A DNA stretch of 64,000 nt, from the NCBI RefSeq assembly GCF_027498035.1, contig NZ_CP114978.1, positions 3,844,001 to 3,908,000 on the forward strand, given 5' to 3'. This stretch comes from Pseudoxanthomonas sp. (GTDB taxonomy: Bacteria; Pseudomonadota; Gammaproteobacteria; Xanthomonadales; Xanthomonadaceae). The position numbers and the translations under genes are program-made. Positions 8,971-17,003 of the stretch are shown in pieces; the stretch's first letter is position 1; the number at the start of each line of letters is the position of its first letter. Under the pieces are notes generated by a model. It was not told the DNA's origin and did not search any database. It saw nothing but the letters and a program-made list of their open reading frames with translations.

Positions 8971-9012
8971 AGCGCCGGGGCGTCCGAATCCGTTTCACCT
9001 GACACGGTTCGT

Positions 9013-9054
9013 GCGCCGGGCCGTCCCGCGGGGGGGGGGGGGCCAGCCCGGCGC
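9013..9054. repeat. 13-G homopolymer inside a 9-bp inverted repeat
   Basis: Thirteen consecutive G residues occupy 9030-9042. They are flanked by a perfect inverted repeat, GCGCCGGGC at 9013-9021 and GCCCGGCGC at 9046-9054. The element lies between the stop of the minus-strand TonB receptor (9061) and the tdh promoter. The stem could terminate the receptor transcript, although no T-run follows. Confidence 0.7.
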
Positions 9055-9060
9055 CGCCGT

Positions 9061-11391
9061 TCAGAAACGGGCGTCAATGGTGAAGAACGCCTGGCGCGGC
9101 GCGCCGGCCATCAGGGTCTGGTTGTAGCCCTGCGGATCGGAGGCGACGAAGCCATTGGTGCCGGTGGTGGCGAAGTACTTCTTGTCAGCCAGGTTGGTGA
9201 TGTTCAGCGACACGCCGACGTTGGACAGGAAGCCGACCTGGCCGAAGTCGTAGCCGGCGCTGGCGTTGAACACCGTGTAGGCCGGTACGCGCGAGTCGTT
9301 GAGGTAGGTGATGTAGCGGCGGCCGGTGTACTTGCCGTCCAGGCCGAACTTCCAGCCGTCCAGGCGGTAGTTCAGGCTGGAGGAGAACATCAGCGAGGGA
9401 ATGCCGACCACGTACTTGCCGCTGGTTTCGACCACGCCGCTGTTGAGGTAGTCGTCCTGGTACTTGGAGCGGTCCAGCGACACGGTGTTGAGCCAGCTCA
9501 GGCCGTCGATGGGCTTCCAGATGAAGGCCAGGTCCAGGCCGGTGCTTTGCACGTCGCCGACGTTGCTCAGGATCGCCGAGCAGGTCTGGATCGCGCTGCA
9601 TGGGGAGATAGTCAGTAGCCGGTTCTTGAACCTGGTGTAGTAGACGCCGGCCGAGGCTTCGTACTGGTCGCCGTGGGCGCGGTAGCCCAGCTGCAGGGTC
9701 TGCGATTCCTCGGGTTTCAGCGAGGAACGCAGGCTGTCGAAGGTGGCCTGGCCGGTGGCGAACGGGCTGTAGTCGAACGCGGCCATGTTCTTGCTGTAGG
9801 ACGCGTAGACGTCCTGCTGGTCGTCCAGTGCGTAGCTCGCGCCGGCCTGCGGCAGGAAGCTGTCGTCGGCCTTGATGCTGCCCTGCGCATAGGAACTGCT
9901 GGCCACCAGCGAACGGGCGGTGATCTCGGTGCTGATCGCCTTGGCGCCGAAGTTGACGGTCAGGCGCTCGTCCATCAGGTGCACCGTGTCCTGCGCATAG
10001 GCCATGCGCGTGTTGGTCTGGTACTTCTGCAGGAACTGGCGGTAGAACGGCGTGCCCACGTCGTAGAAGTTGTAGACCGAGGTGAAGGCACCGTCGAGTG
10101 CGAAGTAGTTGCGCTCCTGGGTGTTCTGGCTGTTCTCGGCCCAGCCGCCGATCTCGATGTCGTGCCGGCCCAGGGTGAACTTCAACGCGCCGGTTGCGCC
10201 GAAACGGTCCAGGCCGTAGTCGGTGGTGCGCATCGACAGCGGCACGGTGGCCGAGGACGGCACGTATGGCGTGACCCACTGACCTTCACCGCGGTTGCCG
10301 TGGTAGTAGCCGGTCACGTCCAGGGTGGCGGCGCCAGCCAGGTTGAAGCTGCCGGCCAGCGCGGCCAGCGTGTCGTTGCGCAGGCCCGCGCCCCAGTAAT
10401 AGGTCGAATCCAGCCAGTCGTAGTCGGCCGGCAGCGATGCCAGCGAGGACGGATAGCCGTTGGCCACGCCCGCGTAGGTGCCGGTGGACTGGTAGGCGTT
10501 GGCCATCTGCGCGGCGGTGGCCCAGTCCGGGGTCAGGTAGTCCTGGTTCCAGCCCAGCGCCTTCTGGCTGGTCAGTGACAGGTCCATGTAGTCCTGTTCC
10601 TTGCGGCGTGACTTGTCCACGAACAGGCTGATGCGGTTGCCGTCGCCCCAGGCGTAGACCGCCTTGGCGTTGAACTGCTCGTATTTCTGGATGCCGTCAC
10701 CCTTCCACTTGTCCATGTCCGAGGCGGCGTAGGACACATAGGCGGAGAAGCCGTTGAGGTCGCCGGTGTCCACGCGCACGAAGGTGCGCTTGGCACTGTC
10801 CGAGCCGAAGGTCTGGCTGACGCGCGCGCCGAACTCGCTGGACGGATCGGCCGAGTAGAACTGCAGCGTGCCGCCGAGATTGCTGTTGGACGCGGTGCCG
10901 AGCGCGCCGGCGCCCTGGGCCAGTTCGACCGAACCGATGTTCTCGGACTGGATCGCGCGGGTGATCGACAGGCCGTTGGTCACGCCATAGCTCATGTTGC
11001 CCAGCGGCACGCCATCCAGGGTGAAGCCCAGGCGGCTCTGGTCGAAGCCGTGCAGGTAGGTCGCCGTAGCCCACTCGTAGGCACCGGTGGCGTCGGCCGA
11101 CTGGAACTGCACGCCGGGCAGTTTGTCGATGGCCTTCAGCGGGCTGCTGCCGGCGGGCAGGCGTTCGATGTCCTGCTGGCTGATGTGCTGCACCTGGCGC
11201 GTCGAACCGCGGGCGACCACCGAGACCGCGTCGAGCTGCTTGGCGCCATTGGCATCGGCCGCGGCGGTATCGGCATCGGCGTCGGTGGCAGCATCGACGG
11301 CGGGTTCAACCGCACCGGCCAGGGCCGGGAAGGCACAGGCAAGCGCGATCGCAAGCGCGGTCGGGCGCAGGCGGGGCATGGATTTCAGCAT
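9061..11391 (-). CDS. TonB-dependent outer-membrane receptor
   Basis: 776 aa. Signal peptide to about residue 27, then a spacer rich in Ala and Asp (30-50). The plug domain begins at LDAVSVVARGS and includes LPGVQFQSADATGAYEWATATYLHGFDQSRLGFTLDG split by short loops, IGSVELAQGAGALG and LGGTLQFYS. A 22-strand barrel follows, ending in QAFFTIDARF with the terminal aromatic needed for outer-membrane insertion. The substrate is unknown. The divergent neighbour is a Tat-exported phospholipase C, so uptake of a phosphate compound or a lipid head group is a reasonable guess only. The ATG at 11391 and one four codons later both leave the signal peptide intact. Confidence 0.9.
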   Translation of the reverse strand: MLKSMPRLRPTALAIALACAFPALAGAVEPAVDAATDADADTAAADANGAKQLDAVSVVARGSTRQVQHISQQDIERLPAGSSPLKAIDKLPGVQFQSADATGAYEWATATYLHGFDQSRLGFTLDGVPLGNMSYGVTNGLSITRAIQSENIGSVELAQGAGALGTASNSNLGGTLQFYSADPSSEFGARVSQTFGSDSAKRTFVRVDTGDLNGFSAYVSYAASDMDKWKGDGIQKYEQFNAKAVYAWGDGNRISLFVDKSRRKEQDYMDLSLTSQKALGWNQDYLTPDWATAAQMANAYQSTGTYAGVANGYPSSLASLPADYDWLDSTYYWGAGLRNDTLAALAGSFNLAGAATLDVTGYYHGNRGEGQWVTPYVPSSATVPLSMRTTDYGLDRFGATGALKFTLGRHDIEIGGWAENSQNTQERNYFALDGAFTSVYNFYDVGTPFYRQFLQKYQTNTRMAYAQDTVHLMDERLTVNFGAKAISTEITARSLVASSSYAQGSIKADDSFLPQAGASYALDDQQDVYASYSKNMAAFDYSPFATGQATFDSLRSSLKPEESQTLQLGYRAHGDQYEASAGVYYTRFKNRLLTISPCSAIQTCSAILSNVGDVQSTGLDLAFIWKPIDGLSWLNTVSLDRSKYQDDYLNSGVVETSGKYVVGIPSLMFSSSLNYRLDGWKFGLDGKYTGRRYITYLNDSRVPAYTVFNASAGYDFGQVGFLSNVGVSLNITNLADKKYFATTGTNGFVASDPQGYNQTLMAGAPRQAFFTIDARF

Positions 11392-11480
11392 GGAGGAACA
11401 ACCTGATGCAGGGGAAGGGGAGAGACGTCACGCAACATCGCGTAGGCACGCAGCGTGGCAACGGCAGATGAAGTTCCGAT

Positions 11481-11494
11481 GACATCGCGATGTC
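11481..11494. promoter_or_regulatory. 14-bp perfect palindrome in a divergent promoter region
   Basis: GACATCGCGATGTC is fully self-complementary. It sits almost exactly midway between the starts of the TonB receptor (11391) and the phospholipase gene (11576), 89 and 81 bases away. This is the position expected of a shared operator; no regulator gene is adjacent. Confidence 0.45.
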
Positions 11495-11575
11495 GCGTAC
11501 GTTGTCTTCAAGTTGAAGCGCGTTGGTCTTATACCGGTGCGCTGTCTGTCATCCCCGCATCAGGATTCCCTGCGC

Positions 11576-13648
11576 ATGCCCGTGTTGTCCCGTCGTGACT
11601 TTCTTGCGCGCGTGGCCGCGCTGTCCGCAGCCGGCGTGATGCCGGCGTCCATCGCGCGTGCGCTGACGCTGCCGGCCTCCACGCGCAGCGGCACACTGCA
11701 GGACGTGGAGCACTTCATCATCGTCATGCAGGAAAACCGCTCGTTCGATCACTACTTCGGCACGCTGCGCGGCGTGCGCGGGTTCGACGATCCGCGGCCG
11801 CTGAAACTGCGCAACGGCAATCCGGTGTGGCGCCAGCCCGCCGGCGATGGCACCGAGCGCATGCCGTTCGCGATGGACGCGACGACGACACGCGCACCGA
11901 TGATCGCCAGCCTGGATCACTCGTGGAAAGGCGGGCACGGCCAGGACCCGAAACGCTGGCAGGCCTACGACAGCTGGGTGCCGTACAAGAGTGAAATGAC
12001 GATGGGCCACTTCAGCCGCGCGGACATTCCGTACTACCACGCGTTGGCCGATGCCTTCACCGTCTGCGATGGCTATTACTGCTCGCTGCACGGGCCGACC
12101 AATCCCAACCGCATGTACTTCTTCAGCGGCACCAGCGGCATGGCAGTGGGGAATTTCGGCGCGCAGTCGATCGACAACGCCGACGACGGCAACTGGACCT
12201 CGGACATGTCGCGCGACAAGCCCGGGTTCGTTGGCATGGAATGGACCACCTATGCCGAACGCCTGCAGGCGGCTGGCATCACCTGGCAGGTCTACCAGGA
12301 GCTGGACAACTTCGGCGACAACCCGCTGTCCTCGTTCGCGAAGTTCCGCGGCATGGATACCAGCGGTGAGCTGTACCAGCGCGGTCGCGCGGTGGTGGCG
12401 GGCTCCACGCCGGAGAACGCCCGGCAGAGCACCGCACAGCACCTGGTCGATGCGTTTGCCGCCGACGTGCAGGCCGGCACGCTGCCGCAGGTGTCGTGGA
12501 TCGTGGCGCCGTACGCCTACAGCGAACACCCCGAAGCCACGCCTGCCTACGGCGAGTCGCTGGTGTCGCGCCTGATCGATGCGCTGACGGCCAATCCGGA
12601 GGTCTGGGGCAGGTCGTGCGTGATCATCAACTACGACGAGAACGATGGCTTCTTCGACCACATGCCCGCACCGCTGCCCGCACTGGACGCGACCATGGGC
12701 GTGAGCCAGGTGGACGTGCGCGGCGAAAGCTACAACGGCGTTCCGGTCGGGCTGGGCGTGCGCGTGCCGATGACGGTGGTGTCGCCGTGGACGCGCGGGG
12801 GCTGGGTGAACTCGCAGGTGTTCGACCACACCTCGGTGCTGCGGTTGCTGGAGCAGCGCTTTGGCGTGGTCGAACCGAACATCACCCCATGGCGTCGCGC
12901 GGTGACGGGGGACCTGAGCACGGTGTTCGACTTCCGCACGCCGGACGACTCGGCGCTGGAGGCGCTGCCGTCCACGACTGATTACCTGGCGCGGATGGCG
13001 GCTTCGGCCAAGCTGCCGCTACCGGTGGTGCCAGCACGCCAGGTGCAGCCAACACAGGAGCCCGGCCAGCGTCCGGCGCGTGCCTTGCCGTATGCCCTGC
13101 AGGTGCATGCGCACCACGGCGCGGACGGTTTGCGCCTGACCCTGGTCAACGCTGGCGATGCGGCCGCGGTGTTCAACGTCTATGCCTACGGCAGCGATGC
13201 CGGCCCCTGGTACTACACGGTGATGCCGCACAGCGAGGTCATCGATGCGCCGCATGGCCTGCCGGCTGGTAACTATTCGCTGGCGGTACACGGGCCGAAT
13301 GGCTTCCTGCGCGAATTCGAAGGCGCGACGGCCGCAAGCGAGCCCGTCCCCGACGTGATCGCCAGCGCCAGCGGCGGCCAGCTGCTGCTGGTGCTGGACA
13401 ATCCCGGAACACAGGCCCGCACCCTGGAAGTGCGCGCGCTGGACTATGGCGATCCCACGCCGCGTCGCGTGGTGCTGGCTGCCGGCCAGACCGAGCGGCT
13501 AGGCTTTGATCTGGCCGCCAGCGACCACTGGTACGACCTGCAGGTGGAACTGTCGGGAACACCCTTCCGCCGCCGTCTGGCCGGGCATCTGGAAACCGGC
13601 CGGCCGAGTCGCAGCGACCCGGCGATCGGGCGGTCCGCCAAAGTCTGA
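11576..13648 (+). CDS. Tat-exported phosphoesterase, phospholipase C family
   Basis: 690 aa, the usual length of phosphocholine-specific phospholipase C (PlcN/PlcH type), which hydrolyses phosphatidylcholine to diacylglycerol and phosphocholine outside the cytoplasm. A twin-arginine signal begins at SRRDFLARVAALSAAG (5-20). The phosphoesterase domain shows ENRSFDHYFG (53-62), HGPTNPNR, NYDENDGFFDH and PWTRGGWVNSQVFDHTSVLRL in short stretches. Two C-terminal beta-rich repeats, about 520-600 and 610-680, match the DUF756 repeats of this family. The start at 11576 is chosen because it begins the Tat signal. PlcN and PlcH differ in haemolytic activity, which cannot be told from sequence alone. 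Confidence 0.9.
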   Translation: MPVLSRRDFLARVAALSAAGVMPASIARALTLPASTRSGTLQDVEHFIIVMQENRSFDHYFGTLRGVRGFDDPRPLKLRNGNPVWRQPAGDGTERMPFAMDATTTRAPMIASLDHSWKGGHGQDPKRWQAYDSWVPYKSEMTMGHFSRADIPYYHALADAFTVCDGYYCSLHGPTNPNRMYFFSGTSGMAVGNFGAQSIDNADDGNWTSDMSRDKPGFVGMEWTTYAERLQAAGITWQVYQELDNFGDNPLSSFAKFRGMDTSGELYQRGRAVVAGSTPENARQSTAQHLVDAFAADVQAGTLPQVSWIVAPYAYSEHPEATPAYGESLVSRLIDALTANPEVWGRSCVIINYDENDGFFDHMPAPLPALDATMGVSQVDVRGESYNGVPVGLGVRVPMTVVSPWTRGGWVNSQVFDHTSVLRLLEQRFGVVEPNITPWRRAVTGDLSTVFDFRTPDDSALEALPSTTDYLARMAASAKLPLPVVPARQVQPTQEPGQRPARALPYALQVHAHHGADGLRLTLVNAGDAAAVFNVYAYGSDAGPWYYTVMPHSEVIDAPHGLPAGNYSLAVHGPNGFLREFEGATAASEPVPDVIASASGGQLLLVLDNPGTQARTLEVRALDYGDPTPRRVVLAAGQTERLGFDLAASDHWYDLQVELSGTPFRRRLAGHLETGRPSRSDPAIGRSAKV

Positions 13649-13753
13649 GCGACCGGAGCGCTGCATTCACCGCGGTGAATGAACCGGTCGGGATGTCGCA
13701 TCGTGGGGGCTGCGTCCACAATAGGAGCCCCCTTGCTCGTGCAGTTCCCGCCG

Positions 13754-15022
13754 ATGTCCCGTCCCCAAACCCTCGCCCAGTGGCTGGACTTCATCCAGGC
13801 CCAGCACCCCAGCGCCATCGAACTGGGGCTGGATCGCGTGCGCACGGTTGCTGCGGCCTTGGGGCTGGAGCGCCCGGCGCGCCAGGTCATCACCGTCGGC
13901 GGTACCAACGGCAAGGGTTCGACCGTGGCCTTCATCGAGGCCATCGCCCGCGCAGGCGGCTGGAAGGTCGGCGCCTACACCTCGCCGCACCTGCTGCATT
14001 ACAACGAGCGCGTGCGTATCGACGGCGTCGATGCCGATGACGCGGCGCTGGTGGCGGGGTTCGAAGCCGTCGATGCCGCGCGGGGCGAGATCCCGCTGAC
14101 CTATTTCGAATACGGCACGCTGGCCGCGCTGTGGCTGTTCCAGCGTGCGGGGCTGGACCTGGCGGTGCTGGAAGTCGGCCTGGGCGGGCGCCTGGACGCG
14201 GTCAACGTGATCGACCCGGATGTGGCGGTGATCACCACCGTGGACATCGACCACACCGACTGGCTGGGCGAGGACCGCGAAACCATCGGCAAGGAGAAGG
14301 CCGGCATCGCCCGGGCCTGGAAGCCGCTGGTGCTGGGTGAAGTCGGTGCGCCGTCCAGCGTGCTGGCCCATGCCTATGCCATCGGCGCCGGCGTGATCCA
14401 GCTGGGCAACGACTTCTTCCACGAGCCGACTGAAGACGGCCGCTGGCGCTGGCGCGAGGTCGGCACCGAGCTGCTCCTGCCGGCGCCACTCCTGGATGCG
14501 CCGGTCCAGCGCGCCAACGCCGCCACCGCCGTGGCCGCGCTGCGCGCGCTACCCGAAGAACTGCCGCAGGCGGCGTTCGCCGCGGGCATCGGCAACGCAC
14601 GGCTGCCGGGCCGCCTGCAGCGCTTCGAGCGCGAGGGCGTGGAAATCCGCGTGGACGTCGCCCACAACCCGCAGGCCGCGCGCGAACTCGCGGCGTTCCT
14701 CGAACGCCACCCGCTGCCGACCCATGCGGTCTTCGCCGCGCTGTCGGATAAGGACGTGGCCGGCGTGGTCCAGGCGCTGGAAGGCAAGGTCGCTGCGTGG
14801 TCGCTGGCCGGACTGGAGCCGGGCACGCCACGCGGGCGGGATGCCGCGGCGCTCGCCGCAGCGCTGGCCGGTACCGATGCCGCGCAGGCGCCGCAGTTCG
14901 AGACCGTGGCCCAGGCGCTCGATGCCGCCCTGGCCACCGCCCGGCCCGGCGAGCGGGTGCTGGTGTTCGGTTCCTTCCATACCGCGGCCGAAGCGCTGGC
15001 GGTGCTGGGTTCAGGCCGATGA
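13754..15022 (+). CDS. folC: bifunctional dihydrofolate synthase / folylpolyglutamate synthase
   Basis: 422 aa. It ligates glutamate to dihydropteroate and extends the polyglutamate tail of folates. The Mur-ligase-like P-loop is VGGTNGKGSTVA (about 46-57); LEVGLGGRLDAVN, TTVDIDHTDWLG and EKAGIAR follow, and the C-terminal domain keeps VDVAHNPQAARELAAF. The ATG at 13754 gives the standard N-terminus MSRPQTLAQWLDFIQ; the frame is open 75 bases further upstream. It heads the conserved gammaproteobacterial block folC-dedD-cvpA-purF. Confidence 0.95.
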   Translation: MSRPQTLAQWLDFIQAQHPSAIELGLDRVRTVAAALGLERPARQVITVGGTNGKGSTVAFIEAIARAGGWKVGAYTSPHLLHYNERVRIDGVDADDAALVAGFEAVDAARGEIPLTYFEYGTLAALWLFQRAGLDLAVLEVGLGGRLDAVNVIDPDVAVITTVDIDHTDWLGEDRETIGKEKAGIARAWKPLVLGEVGAPSSVLAHAYAIGAGVIQLGNDFFHEPTEDGRWRWREVGTELLLPAPLLDAPVQRANAATAVAALRALPEELPQAAFAAGIGNARLPGRLQRFEREGVEIRVDVAHNPQAARELAAFLERHPLPTHAVFAALSDKDVAGVVQALEGKVAAWSLAGLEPGTPRGRDAAALAAALAGTDAAQAPQFETVAQALDAALATARPGERVLVFGSFHTAAEALAVLGSGR

Positions 15023-15044
15023 GGAGCGCGGCGGCTGCCGCGCA

Positions 15045-15050
15045 TATAAT
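15045..15050 (+). promoter_or_regulatory. possible -10 element upstream of dedD
   Basis: A perfect TATAAT lies 36 bases before the dedD ATG, in the 64-base gap after folC. No clear -35 accompanies it. It suggests an internal promoter serving dedD, cvpA and purF. Confidence 0.35.
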
Positions 15051-15086
15051 TCGCAGCTACTTCACCTGAAGCCGTCGCCCACGACG

Positions 15087-16088
15087 ATGGATACCGCTTT
15101 GAGAAACCGCATCATCGGCGCCATCGTCCTCGTGGCGCTGGCCGTCATCTTCCTGCCCATGCTGGTCAAGGGCCCCGCCAGCGACAGCGGCGTCGCCGAT
15201 GTGTCCACCGACGTACCGAATGCGCCGGCCGGCCAGTTCGAGACCCGCGAACTGCCACTGGTCACGCCCGGCCAGCCCGGCGCCAATGGCGCCACCGGCA
15301 TGCCGGCCCAGGCGCCACAGGGCACCGAGACGCTCAAGCCGGCCGACGCGGCGCCCGCGCCGACCAACGCGCAGGGCCTGCCGCTGGTCACCGCGGGCGG
15401 TGATTACGCCGTCAGCTTCGGTGCCTACGCGACCCAGGCCGATGCCGACATCGTCATCGACCGCCTGCGCCAGTCCGGGCTGGATGCCTTCCGCCAGGAA
15501 GCCAGCATCGGCGGCAAGCCGGCCTGGCGCGTGCGCGTGGGGCCGTATGCCAACCAATCGCAGGCCGAGATCGCCCGCATCGCCGCGCTCAAGGTGCGCA
15601 GCGATGTGAAGGCTGAAGTGATCTCGCTCGATGCCACCACCGACGTGCCGGCCACCGCCGCCACGCCGGGCCCGGCTGCCGCCCCCGCGCGGCCGGCGCC
15701 GGATTCCGACGCTGCGCAGCTGGCGTCGCAGGCGCCGCCGGCGGCGGCCCCGGCCAGGCCGGAAGCACCCAAGCCTGCGCCAGTCGCGCCCAAGCCTGCT
15801 GCCGAACCGGCCAAGCCGCCGGTCGCCGCCGTGCCCAAGCCGGCCGCAACCGGTGTCGGCTTCGCCCTGCAGGTCGGTGCGTTCGGCAAGGAAACCGACG
15901 CCAACGCACTGCGTGACAAGCTGCGCGGCAACGGCTTCAGCGCCTTCGTCGAGCCGGTATCCACCGACAGCGCCCGTCTGTTCCGCGTGCGGGTCGGGCC
16001 GGTCTCCAGCCGGGCCGAGGCCGACCAGCTCAAGGCCCAGGTGGCCGCGCGCAATGGCCTGACCGGAATCGTCCGCCCGCACCCATAA
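15087..16088 (+). CDS. dedD: SPOR-domain cell division protein (DedD-like)
   Basis: 333 aa. A short cytoplasmic start and one transmembrane helix (about 8-28, IIGAIVLVALAVIFLPML) are followed by a periplasmic region with two SPOR domains, about 110-190 (YAVSFGAYATQADAD) and 255-330 (FALQVGAFGKETDAN). They are separated by a 60-residue Ala/Pro/Lys linker. SPOR domains bind denuded glycan at the septum. E. coli DedD (220 aa) has one SPOR domain, so the duplicated domain is a lineage feature. The start at 15087 places the membrane helix at the N-terminus; the open frame continues upstream into folC in another frame. Confidence 0.88.
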   Translation: MDTALRNRIIGAIVLVALAVIFLPMLVKGPASDSGVADVSTDVPNAPAGQFETRELPLVTPGQPGANGATGMPAQAPQGTETLKPADAAPAPTNAQGLPLVTAGGDYAVSFGAYATQADADIVIDRLRQSGLDAFRQEASIGGKPAWRVRVGPYANQSQAEIARIAALKVRSDVKAEVISLDATTDVPATAATPGPAAAPARPAPDSDAAQLASQAPPAAAPARPEAPKPAPVAPKPAAEPAKPPVAAVPKPAATGVGFALQVGAFGKETDANALRDKLRGNGFSAFVEPVSTDSARLFRVRVGPVSSRAEADQLKAQVAARNGLTGIVRPHP

Positions 16089-16119
16089 GCTGATCGTTCG
16101 TCCACGGAAGGGAGAACCG

Positions 16120-16185
16120 ATGACCGCGATACCTGCAATGAACGTCCCGCCCGCATCGGCTCGCCACGCGGGGGGGAGCGCATGA
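16120..16185 (+). CDS. possible 21-residue leader peptide before cvpA
   Basis: An ATG at 16120 is preceded by a good ribosome site (GGAAGGGAGAACCG) and opens a 21-codon frame whose TGA overlaps the cvpA ATG (ATGA at 16182-16185). This is the geometry of translational coupling. The peptide (MTAIPAMNVPPASARH...) shows no obvious attenuation motif. It could be a real leader or a chance frame, because cvpA has its own purine-rich GGGGGGAG. Confidence 0.35.
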   Translation: MTAIPAMNVPPASARHAGGSA

Positions 16186-16952
16186 TCGACCTGGTCCTGG
16201 GCACCGTGATCGTGGTGTCCACCCTGCTGGGGCTGCTGCGCGGTTTCGTCGGGATCATCGTCGGCACCCTGTCGTGGCTGCTGGCCGGCTGGGCGGCTTT
16301 CATGTTCGGTGGCGATGCCGCGGCGAAATTCGCCGGCGGCGGCCATGTGGGAATGACCGACTACCTGGGCGGCTACGCGCTGACCTTCGTCGGCGTGATG
16401 ATCGTGGTGGCGCTGATCGGCATGGTCATCAAGGCTTCGGTGCGCAACACCCGCCTGTCGGGCGTGGACCGGCTGGCCGGTGGCGGCCTAGGCCTGGTGC
16501 GGGGCGGATTCTTCGCCTGCGTGCTGGTGCTGCTGATGTCCTTCACGCCGCTGACCGGCGAAAGCAGCTGGCGGAATTCGCGCGTGCTGCCGGTACTGGA
16601 GCCTGGCGCCAGCTGGATGCGCGCCCAGCTGCCGGACTTCTCCATGCCGCAGATGCCGACCATGCCGGACATGCAGAACCTGAACATGGATCAGTTGCGC
16701 AACATGGATCTCAACAAGCTGCCTTTGTCAGGCGATAATGGCGCCCTCAACGACAGTTTCCAGCAGGCAGCCGCGCAGCTGCCGCAACTCGGGCAAACGG
16801 TGTCCGATGCACTGGGCGGGGCCAAGGGACAAGCGTCCAACGGCCTGCCCAAACCCCTGAACGACCCGGCCACGCCACAGGGCGACCCGGCCCAAGTGCG
16901 CCCCAATGAACGCGACCCGGCACGGGTCGTGGCACCTTCCAAAGGCCAGTGA
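16182..16952 (+). CDS. cvpA: CvpA family membrane protein
   Basis: 256 aa. Four transmembrane segments occupy about residues 1-130 (IDLVLGTVIVVSTLLGLLRG, WLLAGWAAFMFG, YALTFVGVMIVVALIGMVI, GLGLVRGGFFACVLVLLMSF). CvpA (162 aa in E. coli) is needed for colicin V export and affects envelope homeostasis. This version has an extra soluble tail of about 100 residues that begins with a Met/Pro/Asn-rich stretch (SMPQMPTMPDMQNLNMDQL) and ends rich in Pro, Asp and Arg. It precedes purF by 51 bases, the conserved cvpA-purF arrangement. Confidence 0.92.
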   Translation: MIDLVLGTVIVVSTLLGLLRGFVGIIVGTLSWLLAGWAAFMFGGDAAAKFAGGGHVGMTDYLGGYALTFVGVMIVVALIGMVIKASVRNTRLSGVDRLAGGGLGLVRGGFFACVLVLLMSFTPLTGESSWRNSRVLPVLEPGASWMRAQLPDFSMPQMPTMPDMQNLNMDQLRNMDLNKLPLSGDNGALNDSFQQAAAQLPQLGQTVSDALGGAKGQASNGLPKPLNDPATPQGDPAQVRPNERDPARVVAPSKGQ

Positions 16953-17003
16953 CGGCCGCCCAAGCCACGTATCACTCGCAGCGAAAACAGCGGAGAAAAC
17001 GCC

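Noticed and set aside
7777..9618. Very long open frame on the plus strand opposite tdh and the TonB receptor
   Set aside because: It is a composition artefact of GC-rich coding DNA; the minus-strand genes have clear motifs and the plus frame has none.
11546..11552. CTGTCAT, a half Pho box before the phospholipase gene
   Set aside because: No second half-site lies 11 bases away on either side, so PhoB control is not supported from sequence.
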